From: Flectonema sp. DT1601
Taxonomy: Eukaryota > Euglenozoa > Diplonemea > Diplonemida > Diplonemidae
Direction: 5' to 3'
NCBI GenBank assembly: GCA_964019425.1
Contig: OZ025802.1
Location: 310,001 to 374,000 of the forward strand
Length of the DNA: 64,000 bases
The first letter of the stretch is position 1, and every line of letters starts with the position of its first letter. Below the pieces are notes generated by a model. It saw only the letters and a list, made by a program, of their open reading frames with translations, did not search any database and was not told the origin of the DNA. This document shows, piece after piece, positions 10,636 through 19,774 of the stretch. The position numbers and the translations under genes were made by a program.

Positions 10636-12198
10636 CTATCCACCATTGCTACTGCAATCAGCCATATGTGGTACCAAAGACCTCATTATGGCATCTTTTA
10701 AGTGACTCGGTAGTTGGGTTAACTGAGGCTGAACTGCTCTGTAATTTCCAATAACAAAATGAATAGCGGAATTAATTATAGAAGGTTGCTGCAGTTCCTC
10801 AGCTCTGATAAGCAAAGGAACAACATTACTCGCTGTTATGTTTTGTTCAATTGCTGCAGTACAAATGTCGTGAAGAGAATCACAACAATAATAATTAGCT
10901 AAAGACAAAACTTCAACATCTCGAGGGGCCTCTTCTGGTTTACCTGGAGAAGGAACACCACCGTAAAGATAATAAATAAACCTCCTGAAAGCTTCTTCAG
11001 ATGGTTGTTCGCCATCACAAAGAACTGGAGCAGTAATAACCCGACCAGCTTTACTTTCTAACATATCAGAATGAAATAGATCATGAAAATATCTACAAGC
11101 AGCACTTAGGATAACTTTATGTGCTGATATCTCTGCTGATCTACACGAAAGAATCACATCAGAGAATTCCTTATTGTTATATATTTTATTTGACAACAAA
11201 GACGCCGCTCTATGTATGTAGTCGTTCACTAAAAAAGATGATACGTCCAACACATTCAAGTCATTGTAGCAGTGTCGTCGATCCCAACCACCAAAAATAT
11301 ACATACCACCACCAACAATAGCAGCAGCATGTGTATTTCGCGGGCTTGGAGGTGTTCCGGAGATTGCCGGTGTGATCCATTTTGTTCGAGATATACAGTC
11401 TTCATCAGTGACAAGAACGTGAACGTCGTTCATTAAGTTGGGTAGTGGACTGTGTGGGATTTCATCTGTCCAACCTCCAAAGATAACAACATTCCTTCCA
11501 ACTGAACATATCGATAAGTGACCTCTCGGAGAGGGAGAGTTAGGAAGGCTTAGTTCTCTCCAAGTATTGTTCAACATGTTTAAGTAGTGAAGATCATTAC
11601 TAAATGTCGTCGATAATCCTCCAAATATCCATAATAAGTCTCCAACCATTACTGTTGAATGACCACATCTAGGAGATGGTCTATCGCCAACTGTATGAAG
11701 CTCACTCCATGTTTGGGTATCAGTGTTATAAATTTGTGTATCATTTAAATGAGTTTGCGTTGCTCCACCGAACACCACTAGGTTATTATTATAAGCTGAA
11801 CAGCTGTGAGCATACCGTGCGGGAGGTTCATTTTTTAGAGTTATACGATCACTTATGTCACACCACTGAAAGTCATTAACATCCAACGTGTGCATATCAC
11901 CGAGACATTGTGTCACTGCCGGTTCTTGAACTTCAGTTGCGGCGCTTTCACCTCCGAATAAATAGACTTTATTATCTATCAGTGTCGCAGAGTGATTCCA
12001 TCTGCTTTGTGGTACTGTTTGGCTGATTGGAAACATCCATTTGTGACTTGTGGTGTCGTATACAGATACCTGCATTCCCATTCCATTTCCAGGTGTTCCA
12101 CGTCCCCCAAACATCAGCAGTAATCTCCCAAATGGGATCATCGTATGTGCTCTCCTTGCTGATGGTGCAACGTCTCCCTTTAACGACGTCCACGACAT
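10636..12198 (-). CDS. Kelch-repeat BTB protein
   Basis: A single exon of 520 aa. The N-terminal ~330 residues form a six-bladed kelch propeller; each blade ends in a hydrophobic-FGG motif (near residues 30, 82, 144, 193, 241 and 303), with paired Trp/Tyr positions between. Residues ~341-455 are a BTB/POZ domain (FSDVILSC, then ISAHKVILSAACRYFHDLF, then YYLYGG), followed by helical 3-box-like repeats to the end. Kelch first and BTB last is the order in LZTR1-type proteins, the reverse of animal KLHL proteins. BTB domains of this kind usually link Cullin-3 to substrates bound by the propeller; that role is inferred here. No introns or breaks were seen. Confidence 0.88.
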   Translation of the reverse strand: MSWTSLKGDVAPSARRAHTMIPFGRLLLMFGGRGTPGNGMGMQVSVYDTTSHKWMFPISQTVPQSRWNHSATLIDNKVYLFGGESAATEVQEPAVTQCLGDMHTLDVNDFQWCDISDRITLKNEPPARYAHSCSAYNNNLVVFGGATQTHLNDTQIYNTDTQTWSELHTVGDRPSPRCGHSTVMVGDLLWIFGGLSTTFSNDLHYLNMLNNTWRELSLPNSPSPRGHLSICSVGRNVVIFGGWTDEIPHSPLPNLMNDVHVLVTDEDCISRTKWITPAISGTPPSPRNTHAAAIVGGGMYIFGGWDRRHCYNDLNVLDVSSFLVNDYIHRAASLLSNKIYNNKEFSDVILSCRSAEISAHKVILSAACRYFHDLFHSDMLESKAGRVITAPVLCDGEQPSEEAFRRFIYYLYGGVPSPGKPEEAPRDVEVLSLANYYCCDSLHDICTAAIEQNITASNVVPLLIRAEELQQPSIINSAIHFVIGNYRAVQPQLTQLPSHLKDAIMRSLVPHMADCSSNGG

Positions 12199-12705
12199 TG
12201 TTTTCTTATTAGGAATACACTTTTTATTTTTATTTTTTTTTTAATTATTATTGTTGTTCCTGAACCAGTAAAATAATAAATTTAGCAACGAGCTTTTACA
12301 TATTTTAATAACAAACATATAAATACAAACAGCAACACCCGAGAACACGAGTAGTAAGCTAGTTAACAAAGAGCCTCTCAGTTAGAGTTGGTAACAGTAA
12401 CCTCAATGGGTTTTATGTAGGTAAACAAGTACGTCACAGAGACACTAGTACTACAAGTTTTGTTAACAGGGTATCACTGCTGTTAGAACCAGTTAAGTAG
12501 TATTTTGAGTTCACTACCAACCGTACACACTATTGAACAATAACTTTTTCTTCTCATGTTTTTAAAATTATTTTGCGTAAACGGCTTAACGTAAAATTTT
12601 GGAAAGTCTGCATCACAGCTTTCCCTCGCCGCTCTGTTGTATTTCACATGTCGACCGATGTGTGAGCGTCGTATTGGTATCATCACTTTGACACACATTG
12701 TTTTA
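12199..12705 (-). other. Long 3' UTR region of the selenoprotein gene
   Basis: About 500 bp between the selenoprotein stop and the start of the next gene, with far fewer homopolymer runs than the other spacers. A SECIS element would be expected here. By eye I found a GGAAAG...CTTTCC hairpin (12601-12624) and several TGA-containing stems, but none that I can fold into a convincing SECIS core, so the element is not called. Confidence 0.4.
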
Positions 12706-13260
12706 TTACATCTCGTCAGGGTATCTGCAGGCATTTTCACAAGTAAATGGAGCACGAGCTTCCTCACAATTAAATCTTAAAACACCTTCAGTGCATTCAC
12801 AAAAGCCAGCCTGGTTGGCGTAGACGTTGGCGTTGCAGTTTGAATCGCGAGATGGCTCTCTAGCTCCATGACTTTGACACTGGCTAGTCTGCCTCCAAGA
12901 CTTACAGTTGGCTGTGGGTTGGAATGTTTTTTCCTTAAAAACTGGTTTTGGTGTTGCTCTGGTAATCCCCTTTCCTTTCAGCATCTTCTCAATTCCATCA
13001 CCACTGAAGGGTGCTAAGTCTACCTGAGGACCTGTTGTCGCACCAAACTCATCAAGCCAATGTAAAATAGGAGGAGCACCGTTAATCCAGATAACGTCAA
13101 CTGCTGGGAATGCGCTGACTTCCTGGTGAAGAAACCTCTTCACTTGAGGAAGTGAATTCAGTCGTCAGCCACTACAAGATTCTACCTTAGCTCCAACTAT
13201 CTTACCGTCAATGGCAACACTGCAAAGTAGCAATGCTGCTAATACAAAAAGTGAACGCAT
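12706..13260 (-). CDS. Selenoprotein of the Sep15/SelM family with a Cys-rich C-terminal domain
   Basis: ATG at 13260 opens a frame of 184 residues ending in TAA at 12706, interrupted only by TGA at 13165-13167. Around the TGA the frame reads VESCSG-U-RLNSLPQVKRFL, matching the family pattern C-G-G/x-U-x-L...L..V..F of Sep15 and SelM, so the TGA is read as selenocysteine (residue 32). Residues 1-19 are a signal peptide (MRSLFVLAALLLCSV). The thioredoxin-like part continues with FPAVDVIWINGAPPILHWLD, equivalent to the Sep15 segment ending in a GADP/GSDP turn. Residues ~105-184 add an eight-cysteine domain (CKSWRQT, REPSRD, GFCECTEG, FTCENAC) absent from animal Sep15 and SelM. A role in oxidative folding in the ER is inferred from the family. 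A GGTAAG before the TGA could act as a donor, but the homology across the TGA argues against an intron. Confidence 0.85.
13165..13167 (-). other. In-frame UGA selenocysteine codon
   Basis: The codon sits in a CxxU redox motif (C-S-G-U) at the position of selenocysteine in Sep15/SelM. Homologous sequence continues on both sides in the same frame. Confidence 0.82.
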
Positions 13261-13795
13261 TGGTTGTGTTGCTGAAAGGGGTTGAATAGTTGTTGATTAA
13301 GCAATATCATTGTCATTAAAATAACAGGCAGCGATTCCTCCTGATGGAAATCAGGGACGCTAAACAAACGGATCTGAATAATGTTGATGCATGCAATCGC
13401 TAACCCCGAATACAACAATAAAAAAAATACTGTTCAGGACACGATGTGTGTATAAAACATACTAAAAAAAAAAAAGAGGGGAAAAAAAGCGTACTTGGCA
13501 AGTTATTTTGCAGAGATTTTTCAAAAAAAAAAAAAAAAAACGCGAAATATCCTCCACCAATAGTAAGATGCAGAGAGAAGATCTATTTTTTTTTCGAACT
13601 TGGCAAAGTTTGTCAAATATTCCAATCAGTTCATGCAAACGACAAGTATCCAACACCTACCACACAACTAAACCTCAGATGAGAGTACTTTATTGATAAT
13701 TTCATTCAAATAAAAAATAATCAACAGAAAAAAAAATTGAAAGGGAGAGAGATTCTTATACTCACTGTGATCTTCCGTTGGTAAACTGACGATCA
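13261..13795. other. Intergenic spacer
   Basis: No gene seen. It holds the leader of the selenoprotein gene (pyrimidine-poor, with A runs near 13463-13490 and 13522-13540) and the 3' end of the adenylate cyclase transcript. Confidence 0.6.
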
Positions 13796-16054
13796 CTAAG
13801 TTGATACTTTCACACGAAGAGATTTGCCTCGTCTGATCATGTCAGCAACTGTTCCAAGGACTGTGTCAGATGGTGCCATACATTCTACAATTGTTTCCCA
13901 ATCATACGTATTGAAGGCATTTATATAATCAAATCCCCATCCCCATTCAACATCATTTGCCAACGGTGGTAGTGACTTGTTGTTTTCCTGACGTCTTGCC
14001 ATCGATGAAATCCAATCCTTCATTTTTTCAATTCGAATTTCATAAATAACGGTTTCAGTACCATACTGATGCCAACGGTCAATAGGTCGACTGATGAGGT
14101 GATCCAGGGGGGTTGTCGCGCATAATGCGAAGGTTTGAATATCACAACTAGCCTGACATAGTAAGACACTCATGTTAACACAACTTCCAAAAACTGTAAT
14201 AAATTTTTGAACATTTGTACCAACACGACCACAGGAAACAGAACTAGAAGAGATCCCAATAAAAACACCACCAGGTGTAGAAAACGTTGCGAACATAAGA
14301 GAAGCAAAAGTGAGACAATTATGAACGTGAGCTGACAAGGGACGAACAGTATTCCAACCAATAACAATTGTACGAGAGAGAACCGTAACAATCGATCCCT
14401 CAGTTCGTTCCATACAGTTAATGCATTTCCCTAAAGAGTGATTAATTAAGTGCATCACATCCTGGTCTGATTTCAGGACTCTAACAGTGCAGACAGTAGC
14501 TGATTTCCTTGTAATCATTTCATTTTGTTCTATTGTTGGTAACATTATTATGCTTGGGCTACTAGCAGCAGTTGCGATAGATGATTTTAATGACTTTATA
14601 GATAAACGACTTTCTTCAAAGAAAGAATTATCACCCTTTAACAACAATACAGTTATCGAAGCTGGTTTATTTATTCCTTTTAATGTTTCAGTTATGACGG
14701 TGTAAGTCCAGTTTGGTTCTAGGTTTTTAGGAATTTCACTGCTGTCGATAGCGATGCCTCCAGGGATACAAGCTCCTTCGAGACGAGCTGCTCGGTTTAC
14801 AGTTCTTCCATAGTAATCTGTTCGTCCACTTACAGTACTGATTTCTGGTTCAACTTCCCCGTAATGGATACCAATTCTAACAATAAGCCCATGCCAGTTA
14901 TTACTCTCAAATGCCGAGGGTAATACTAGTTCTGGTGGCCAGTCTGCAGTAACAAATTGCTCTTGAACTTCCATCGCAAAAGAACATCCGTCAGCTAAAC
15001 ACTCAAACGCAACCATGAAAGAGTCACCGATGGTCTTTACTTCATATCCACTGTTGTTTGATATGCATGTTCTTATGATCTTGTTGTGGATTTTTAAAGC
15101 TTTTTTCATCGCATCTGGAGAAGCCTCCCATATCGCAGTTGATGACTTCAGGTCAGTGAAGACAATAGCAGCATTCGGACCCGATGGGGGTTTTGCTTTA
15201 TCACACGAATGGCATTCCTCACTTAACTCAAACAAAGAATCCGGCAAATACGGTCGGTATTGTTGTAGATTTTGTAACAATTTCATTAATATTTCAGTCA
15301 GTTCAGTTTTTTCATTTTCAATGTGCTGTTGTGCCGCATCCAAATCAAACCTAACCAGAGCTGAGGCAACAGTTTCAGCAATTTTTATACTGTCTCTTAG
15401 CTTTTGTTGTTCTTTAACAAGTCCTCTGGCAAAATGATGTGTGCACACAAAATCAATAATTAAAATAGCGATATAAAACAATATGTGACGAAATGCATCA
15501 GGAATACCAACCTTACAAGGTGCAGAGTCAAAATCACTGTCGGGAAGATTTGGAAAGCATCCTTTCATTTTTTTGAGAGAACGAGATCCAGAGATTTCAT
15601 AAAGACCAAATCGAGTGGTTCGCTCAGCTATATCGAACAGTAGATATACGACTACCATACTTAACAATCCTGTTCCAACACGAGAGGGTAGTGAACAGAC
15701 AAGAACCACATTCAGAACTAAAACAACACATGGCCAGAATCTCTCTTCCATTTCATAGGCGCGGTGGATGTCAACGCAAATGATAACGTATGTCCAAGCA
15801 AACATTGTAAAAATAATATCGAATTCGTGTAGCTTTTTTGATACGAAATTTTTTAATAAAATGATACAATTACAACAAAGCATCACTACACCTGATGTTT
15901 CCCACAGGTTCCAACTACCATATTCCTCATCAGTGATAATAGATATTGTTGTCATCACTGTAACTGCTAACACTACGGGTATAAAGACATCTTTCCTCTT
16001 CCTATCAACTTCAGAGTCATGCGGAGAATAGAATTTCTCTGATAAAAATTTCAT
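13796..16054 (-). CDS. Membrane-bound class III adenylate cyclase with a degenerate second cyclase domain
   Basis: A single exon of 752 aa. The first ~205 residues have about six hydrophobic segments, followed by a helical linker containing YRPYLPDSLF. The catalytic domain is residues ~293-470: metal-binding Asp301 (VFTDLKSST) and Asp344 (GDSFMVAF), adenine-selecting Lys340 (GYEVKT) and Asp413 (GRTDYYG), and transition-state Asn420 and Arg424 (VNRAAR). All are present, so it should make cAMP, probably as a homodimer; the sequence style is close to fungal and protist cyclases. Residues ~520-700 look like a second cyclase homology domain (GGVFIGIS, CGRVGTNV, FITVFGSCVNMS) that lacks the metal Asps and is probably regulatory. 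The upstream spacer holds poly-T. The call of adenylate rather than guanylate cyclase rests on the Lys/Asp pair. Confidence 0.9.
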   Translation of the reverse strand: MKFLSEKFYSPHDSEVDRKRKDVFIPVVLAVTVMTTISIITDEEYGSWNLWETSGVVMLCCNCIILLKNFVSKKLHEFDIIFTMFAWTYVIICVDIHRAYEMEERFWPCVVLVLNVVLVCSLPSRVGTGLLSMVVVYLLFDIAERTTRFGLYEISGSRSLKKMKGCFPNLPDSDFDSAPCKVGIPDAFRHILFYIAILIIDFVCTHHFARGLVKEQQKLRDSIKIAETVASALVRFDLDAAQQHIENEKTELTEILMKLLQNLQQYRPYLPDSLFELSEECHSCDKAKPPSGPNAAIVFTDLKSSTAIWEASPDAMKKALKIHNKIIRTCISNNSGYEVKTIGDSFMVAFECLADGCSFAMEVQEQFVTADWPPELVLPSAFESNNWHGLIVRIGIHYGEVEPEISTVSGRTDYYGRTVNRAARLEGACIPGGIAIDSSEIPKNLEPNWTYTVITETLKGINKPASITVLLLKGDNSFFEESRLSIKSLKSSIATAASSPSIIMLPTIEQNEMITRKSATVCTVRVLKSDQDVMHLINHSLGKCINCMERTEGSIVTVLSRTIVIGWNTVRPLSAHVHNCLTFASLMFATFSTPGGVFIGISSSSVSCGRVGTNVQKFITVFGSCVNMSVLLCQASCDIQTFALCATTPLDHLISRPIDRWHQYGTETVIYEIRIEKMKDWISSMARRQENNKSLPPLANDVEWGWGFDYINAFNTYDWETIVECMAPSDTVLGTVADMIRRGKSLRVKVST

Positions 16055-16628
16055 TTTTTCTTCTTTTTTTTCCCCCCCTCCTCCTAAAAAACAAAGTGTA
16101 ATATTAGTGTAAGAAAAAAAAATTAATATAATAGCTTTCTTCCCAAAGAGGTGATTTATTATTTTCTGGATTGGAAAAAAGTAATGTTTTTTTTTTTTTT
16201 TTTTTTTTTGAATAAATGTTACCTTGCTTGGAGGATGCTTTCAACACTAGTATTGGTGGTAGTATTTTGCTACCACAAAAAAATTTACCGTACAGGAAAA
16301 AACACTTTCAAACTTGAAAAAAAAGAGAACTGAGAGGGTACAGAAGATCACAACTCTGAAGTTTTCTTTGTTTCACTTGTCTCATGAACACTTGTCATGT
16401 TTATCACGTAAAGGAAAAGGGGAGGGGTACCAAGAGGGGGGAAAATCTTTTGTATGGATTTTTCCTCCTGCCCCACTCGTCCCCCGTCTTTTTTTTTTTT
16501 TTTTTTAAAAACTTTCTTTTTTTTTGTTTCCTTCTTCTTCTTTTCATTTTTTTTTTTTTCCATTTTATCTGATTCAACAATAACGCCAGAGGATCACAAT
16601 ACACATCAGAAATAGGTGAGCACAATGA
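16055..16628. other. Intergenic, homopolymer-rich
   Basis: No gene supported. It has T runs at 16187-16209, 16490-16506 and 16547-16560 and a GA-rich part near 16405-16445. It separates two genes of the same strand. Confidence 0.6.
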
Positions 16629-17606
16629 CTAGGACTGAATCGCCTCTACCTCTCCTTCCTGTTCATTAACTGGAGGACGAAGCAGAAAGAATCTGTTTGT
16701 AGTATTGTTTATTTGTTTTGGATAATTATTCCACAGAAAAAGCAAATAAATAAATAAGAAATCATACTCGTCTTCCTGTCTAAGATCTCCGGCTTCCATT
16801 GGGAGGGAGTGACGCGATTGGATGACCTGCAACATTCTTGTTGAAGAATCCTTCAGTGATTCAGTTTGGCTGTATGTGTGTCCACCACGCTCTGGGTATT
16901 CGATGTGTGAGAATAATAAATCAGAGCTGTCGTAGATGGTGTCTCCAAATTGGATGTTTTTAAGAAGAAGTTTTGTAGCTTCATTAAACTCTATCTCATT
17001 CTCAGTCATGTCGTGGAAGATTTGGTTTGCGACAGGGAGGCAACCAGCAGATGATTCGGCTCCAATTCTGAGGACGTTTAAAATATAATTATAGATCTCA
17101 ACATCGAAGGTGTTGGCTACGTAGGCGAGTTTCTTCTCCTCCAATTCTTTGATGTGGTTTCCAAGTTTGTCAAATTCCGCATTCCAAGAGTTCATCTCTT
17201 CAGTTGAGGCATTTACAGATTGCTTAATCTTCGACATGTATCCACACTGGTCAACCCACGTGTTGTATACCTCATCACGAAGTGAGTGAACTGGGTGAAT
17301 CATTTCTTCATAGAATTCAATTAGCTCTTTTAAGCTGGTGTAGGTCTTTGACCAGAAGAGGGCTTTCAAGTCCTTTGATTTCGTTATTTCACTTCTTTGC
17401 TTTGTTACGGTGCTTCTGATGGCTGTTAGATCAGCTTCTCCGATGGTCGTTGCGTTTGCTAGAACAGCAGAGTAATCAGCTCTTTTAGCGTCTAAACTGT
17501 TCCATAGCAAAGCGTTGTTTTGGAGAGCGAGGTCAGAGTGCATGCGGATCGCTGAAGCGAACGGCTTTCTGATAATCCTGCCCAACCGAAGTACGTTCAT
17601 CGCCAT
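16629..17606 (-). CDS. Probable mitochondrial protein of unknown function, two exons
   Basis: Exon 1 is 16768-17606 and exon 2 is 16629-16692; a 75-bp intron (GTATGA...AAACAG, 16693-16767) is inferred. The spliced product is about 300 aa. The intron length is a multiple of three and it has no in-frame stop, so an unspliced frame also reads through, adding a hydrophobic 25-residue insert (FLFIYLLFLW) out of character with the rest. The first ~22 residues (LRLGRIIRKPFASAIRMHS) look like a mitochondrial presequence. The body is mostly helical, with a coiled-coil-like part at ~120-165 (MNSWNAEFDKLGNHIKELEEKK). I do not recognise the family. It could be a lineage-specific respiratory or ATP synthase subunit, but nothing visible proves this. 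Confidence 0.7.
   Translation of the reverse strand: MAMNVLRLGRIIRKPFASAIRMHSDLALQNNALLWNSLDAKRADYSAVLANATTIGEADLTAIRSTVTKQRSEITKSKDLKALFWSKTYTSLKELIEFYEEMIHPVHSLRDEVYNTWVDQCGYMSKIKQSVNASTEEMNSWNAEFDKLGNHIKELEEKKLAYVANTFDVEIYNYILNVLRIGAESSAGCLPVANQIFHDMTENEIEFNEATKLLLKNIQFGDTIYDSSDLLFSHIEYPERGGHTYSQTESLKDSSTRMLQVIQSRHSLPMEAGDLRQEDEYDFLFIYLLFLWNNYPKQINNTTNRFFLLRPPVNEQEGEVEAIQS
16693..16767 (-). other. Phase-2 intron, 75 bp, translatable if retained
   Basis: The donor is GTATGA and the acceptor ACAAACAG. The segment has no in-frame stop. The strong composition change (Phe/Leu/Ile/Tyr-rich) and good splice signals favour removal. Confidence 0.6.
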
Positions 17607-18027
17607 TTTGTGATCGCTGTGGGATAAATAACGAATTAGATGAATACCAGTACTAGTCTATACATAAAAGTAGGTCATTTCTAACCATACGAACCTGTTA
17701 AGTTAAGACTATTTAATTTCCATCACCGTAAAATCCATAATTCACAATTTGCCCACACTTTGGACCAGATAATAGACGGAGGGGGTGATACGAGTTGCGT
17801 CTCACTCACATTTTACTTTTCGTTTCAATACATAAAATTGATAAGGTTTTTTTTTTTTTTTTTTTTTAGATTCTAACAATAAGCTCCTCCGTTGATATTT
17901 CTGTTGTCAAGTTCCGTGATTGGATGGGACAGATATTTTATGAAATTACGTCGAACAGTAATCAAAAAGATAGATCTGTTCTTATTCTGTAGTGAAATCA
18001 AAGCTTCCTGTCAATTGCTAAAGTGAA
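17607..18027. other. Intergenic spacer
   Basis: No gene seen. It has a T run at 17846-17869 and otherwise ordinary AT-rich sequence. Confidence 0.6.
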
Positions 18028-19384
18028 TCAACTACTTCCAGCTTTGTGAGCCATTCCAATAGCATCAGTAATATTTCTGTAACCTCTGTCTTGTACAGCC
18101 AGTGATAATTGTCTTTTAATCACTGGTACGATCTGAGGTCCATAAGTTATCAGCGCCGTATGCAACTGAACGGCTGACGCTCCAGCCTCAATGGCACTAA
18201 GGGCATCTCTTCCACTAGCTATACCACCGGAACCGATTATGGGTATCTTTCCATCAGTTAATTTATACATGTCGGAAATTAGTTGCAAAGAAATATCCTG
18301 TTGGTGTTGTTGTTGTTGTTTTTTGCCTTATTATTCAAAGCATTATGCATACCTTAACTGGTTCTCCCGACAACAACCCATATTGCCTTGACAAGTAGTG
18401 GAAGCTGAGTAGCCCTGGTCTCGTAACGGTTGAACCTGAAAGAACAAGTCCGTCGATATGCATTGACTTTGCAACCGCTGCGAGGTGTTTTCTGTCACTT
18501 TCAGTCGCATCTCCCCCCATCTGTTTTAGTTTTACTTTGTTTTTGTTTTTTTGTTTTTTTGAGTTTGTTTAATAAATTCACACCTTAAATAGAATCGGTT
18601 TTTGGTGTTCAGTTGGAAGTTTTTTACGAGCATTTTGACAAGACTGAACTATGTCAATTAGCCATTCCCTCGATTTAATGATATTATCACCACCAGCACG
18701 AGGAGGAGGAAGACATATTGAAATGTAATCAGCCGACTCGGACATAATCTTAACTCCAATACGAGCATCGTCTATTAAATCACTGCTTATTCTATTTCTT
18801 GCAATGCTTGCGCCTATGAGTGAAGTACAAGCAGCATGTCCTACTCTGTTTTCCCATAGGCGGTACTGATCCATAAAATACGAAACAACAGCAAGACCTC
18901 TCGAAGGATTACCCAGTCTATGAATAATAGCATCATCTGCTTTAAATTTAAAAAGCCTCGGGATTCCTGAACCGCTTTGTTTTTGTGGAGTCATTGAACC
19001 GACTTCCATACCTGAAAATCCAAGACCAAGACAACCATATATACACTCACCGTTACGGTCTAGACCTGCCCCAAGCATAATAGGGTGTCCCAGTTTCTTT
19101 CCAAAAAGTTCGTAGGACAGATTAGGACCTGGGCTTGAATAGTCAAAGGGACCTTTACCCCTTGCAAGTATTTGGACTGCCTTTGCGTGCATCCATTCTT
19201 CATCGAAGTCGAATCGTTTATAAATAGGAATTGCAACTTGAGTCCAAAAAGCACTTTCTGAATCTTTTGCCCAGTAGTACACACCGATACCTGTTACTGC
19301 AGATAGCACTGCAGCTCTAATGTACTTGTCCGCACCTGAACCGGTGCGGAATGAGGCCAATCCGGTATTAGCAGCGTTCTGCAT
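18028..19384 (-). CDS. Dihydroorotate dehydrogenase-like protein (class 2 type), three exons, active site altered
   Basis: The exons are 18584-19384, 18353-18520 and 18028-18297; introns of 63 and 55 bp (GTGTGA...ACAG, GTATGC...ACAG) are both phase 0. The spliced product is 412 aa. It has a short N-terminus, one membrane segment (AAVLSAVTGIGVYYWA) and the TIM barrel of mitochondrial DHODH: GAGLDRNGE, MEVGSMTPQ, the FMN-contact Lys267 (PILFK), IDGLVLSGSTVTRP, IIGSGGIASGRDAL and VQLHTAL. The family reaction oxidises dihydroorotate to orotate with quinone. However, the block that reads NVSSPNT in class 2 enzymes, holding the catalytic Ser, is CLPPPRA here (residues 224-230), and the TNT block is SGS. 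Either the enzyme is inactive, or a second DHODH exists elsewhere. A splice-acceptor-like AG just upstream of ATG 19384 suggests a 5' UTR intron. Confidence 0.87.
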
Positions 19385-19774
19385 TTTTCCCAAAGACCTG
19401 TAAAATATTACTGTAAACAACACTAACAACCCACAATAATAGAACCTCGCAGTCTGTAGTAGAATACCTGTTGAGAGAGATGTCTGTCTGGATTACTAAT
19501 TTTTTACTTCATTTTCTTGAAATTAAAAAAGCAAACAACAACAAGTAAAACAAACAACAAAAAGACAACTGGGAGGAAGAATGACGCATACCAACAAAAG
19601 GTACATTGCGATACGGAGAATAGATATTAATTTATCTTTTTTTTTTTTTTTTTCTTTTTTTTTTTTTTTTAATACATAGAAATACATTTTTTTCTTCTTT
19701 CAACATAATCAGTGCAATATTATAAACAGATACATATTACGTTGTGATTTTTATCAAATTAATAATTTATTATT
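19385..19774. other. Intergenic spacer with leader of the DHODH-like gene
   Basis: No gene seen. There is an acceptor-like TTTTACAG about 15 bases before the DHODH-like ATG on the minus strand. T runs lie at 19638-19654 and 19655-19670. Confidence 0.55.

Noticed and set aside
12597-12630. GGAAAG...CTTTCC hairpin as SECIS element
   Set aside because: The TGA is in the loop and there is no opposing GA or apical AA, so it does not have the SECIS core; the real element remains to be located.
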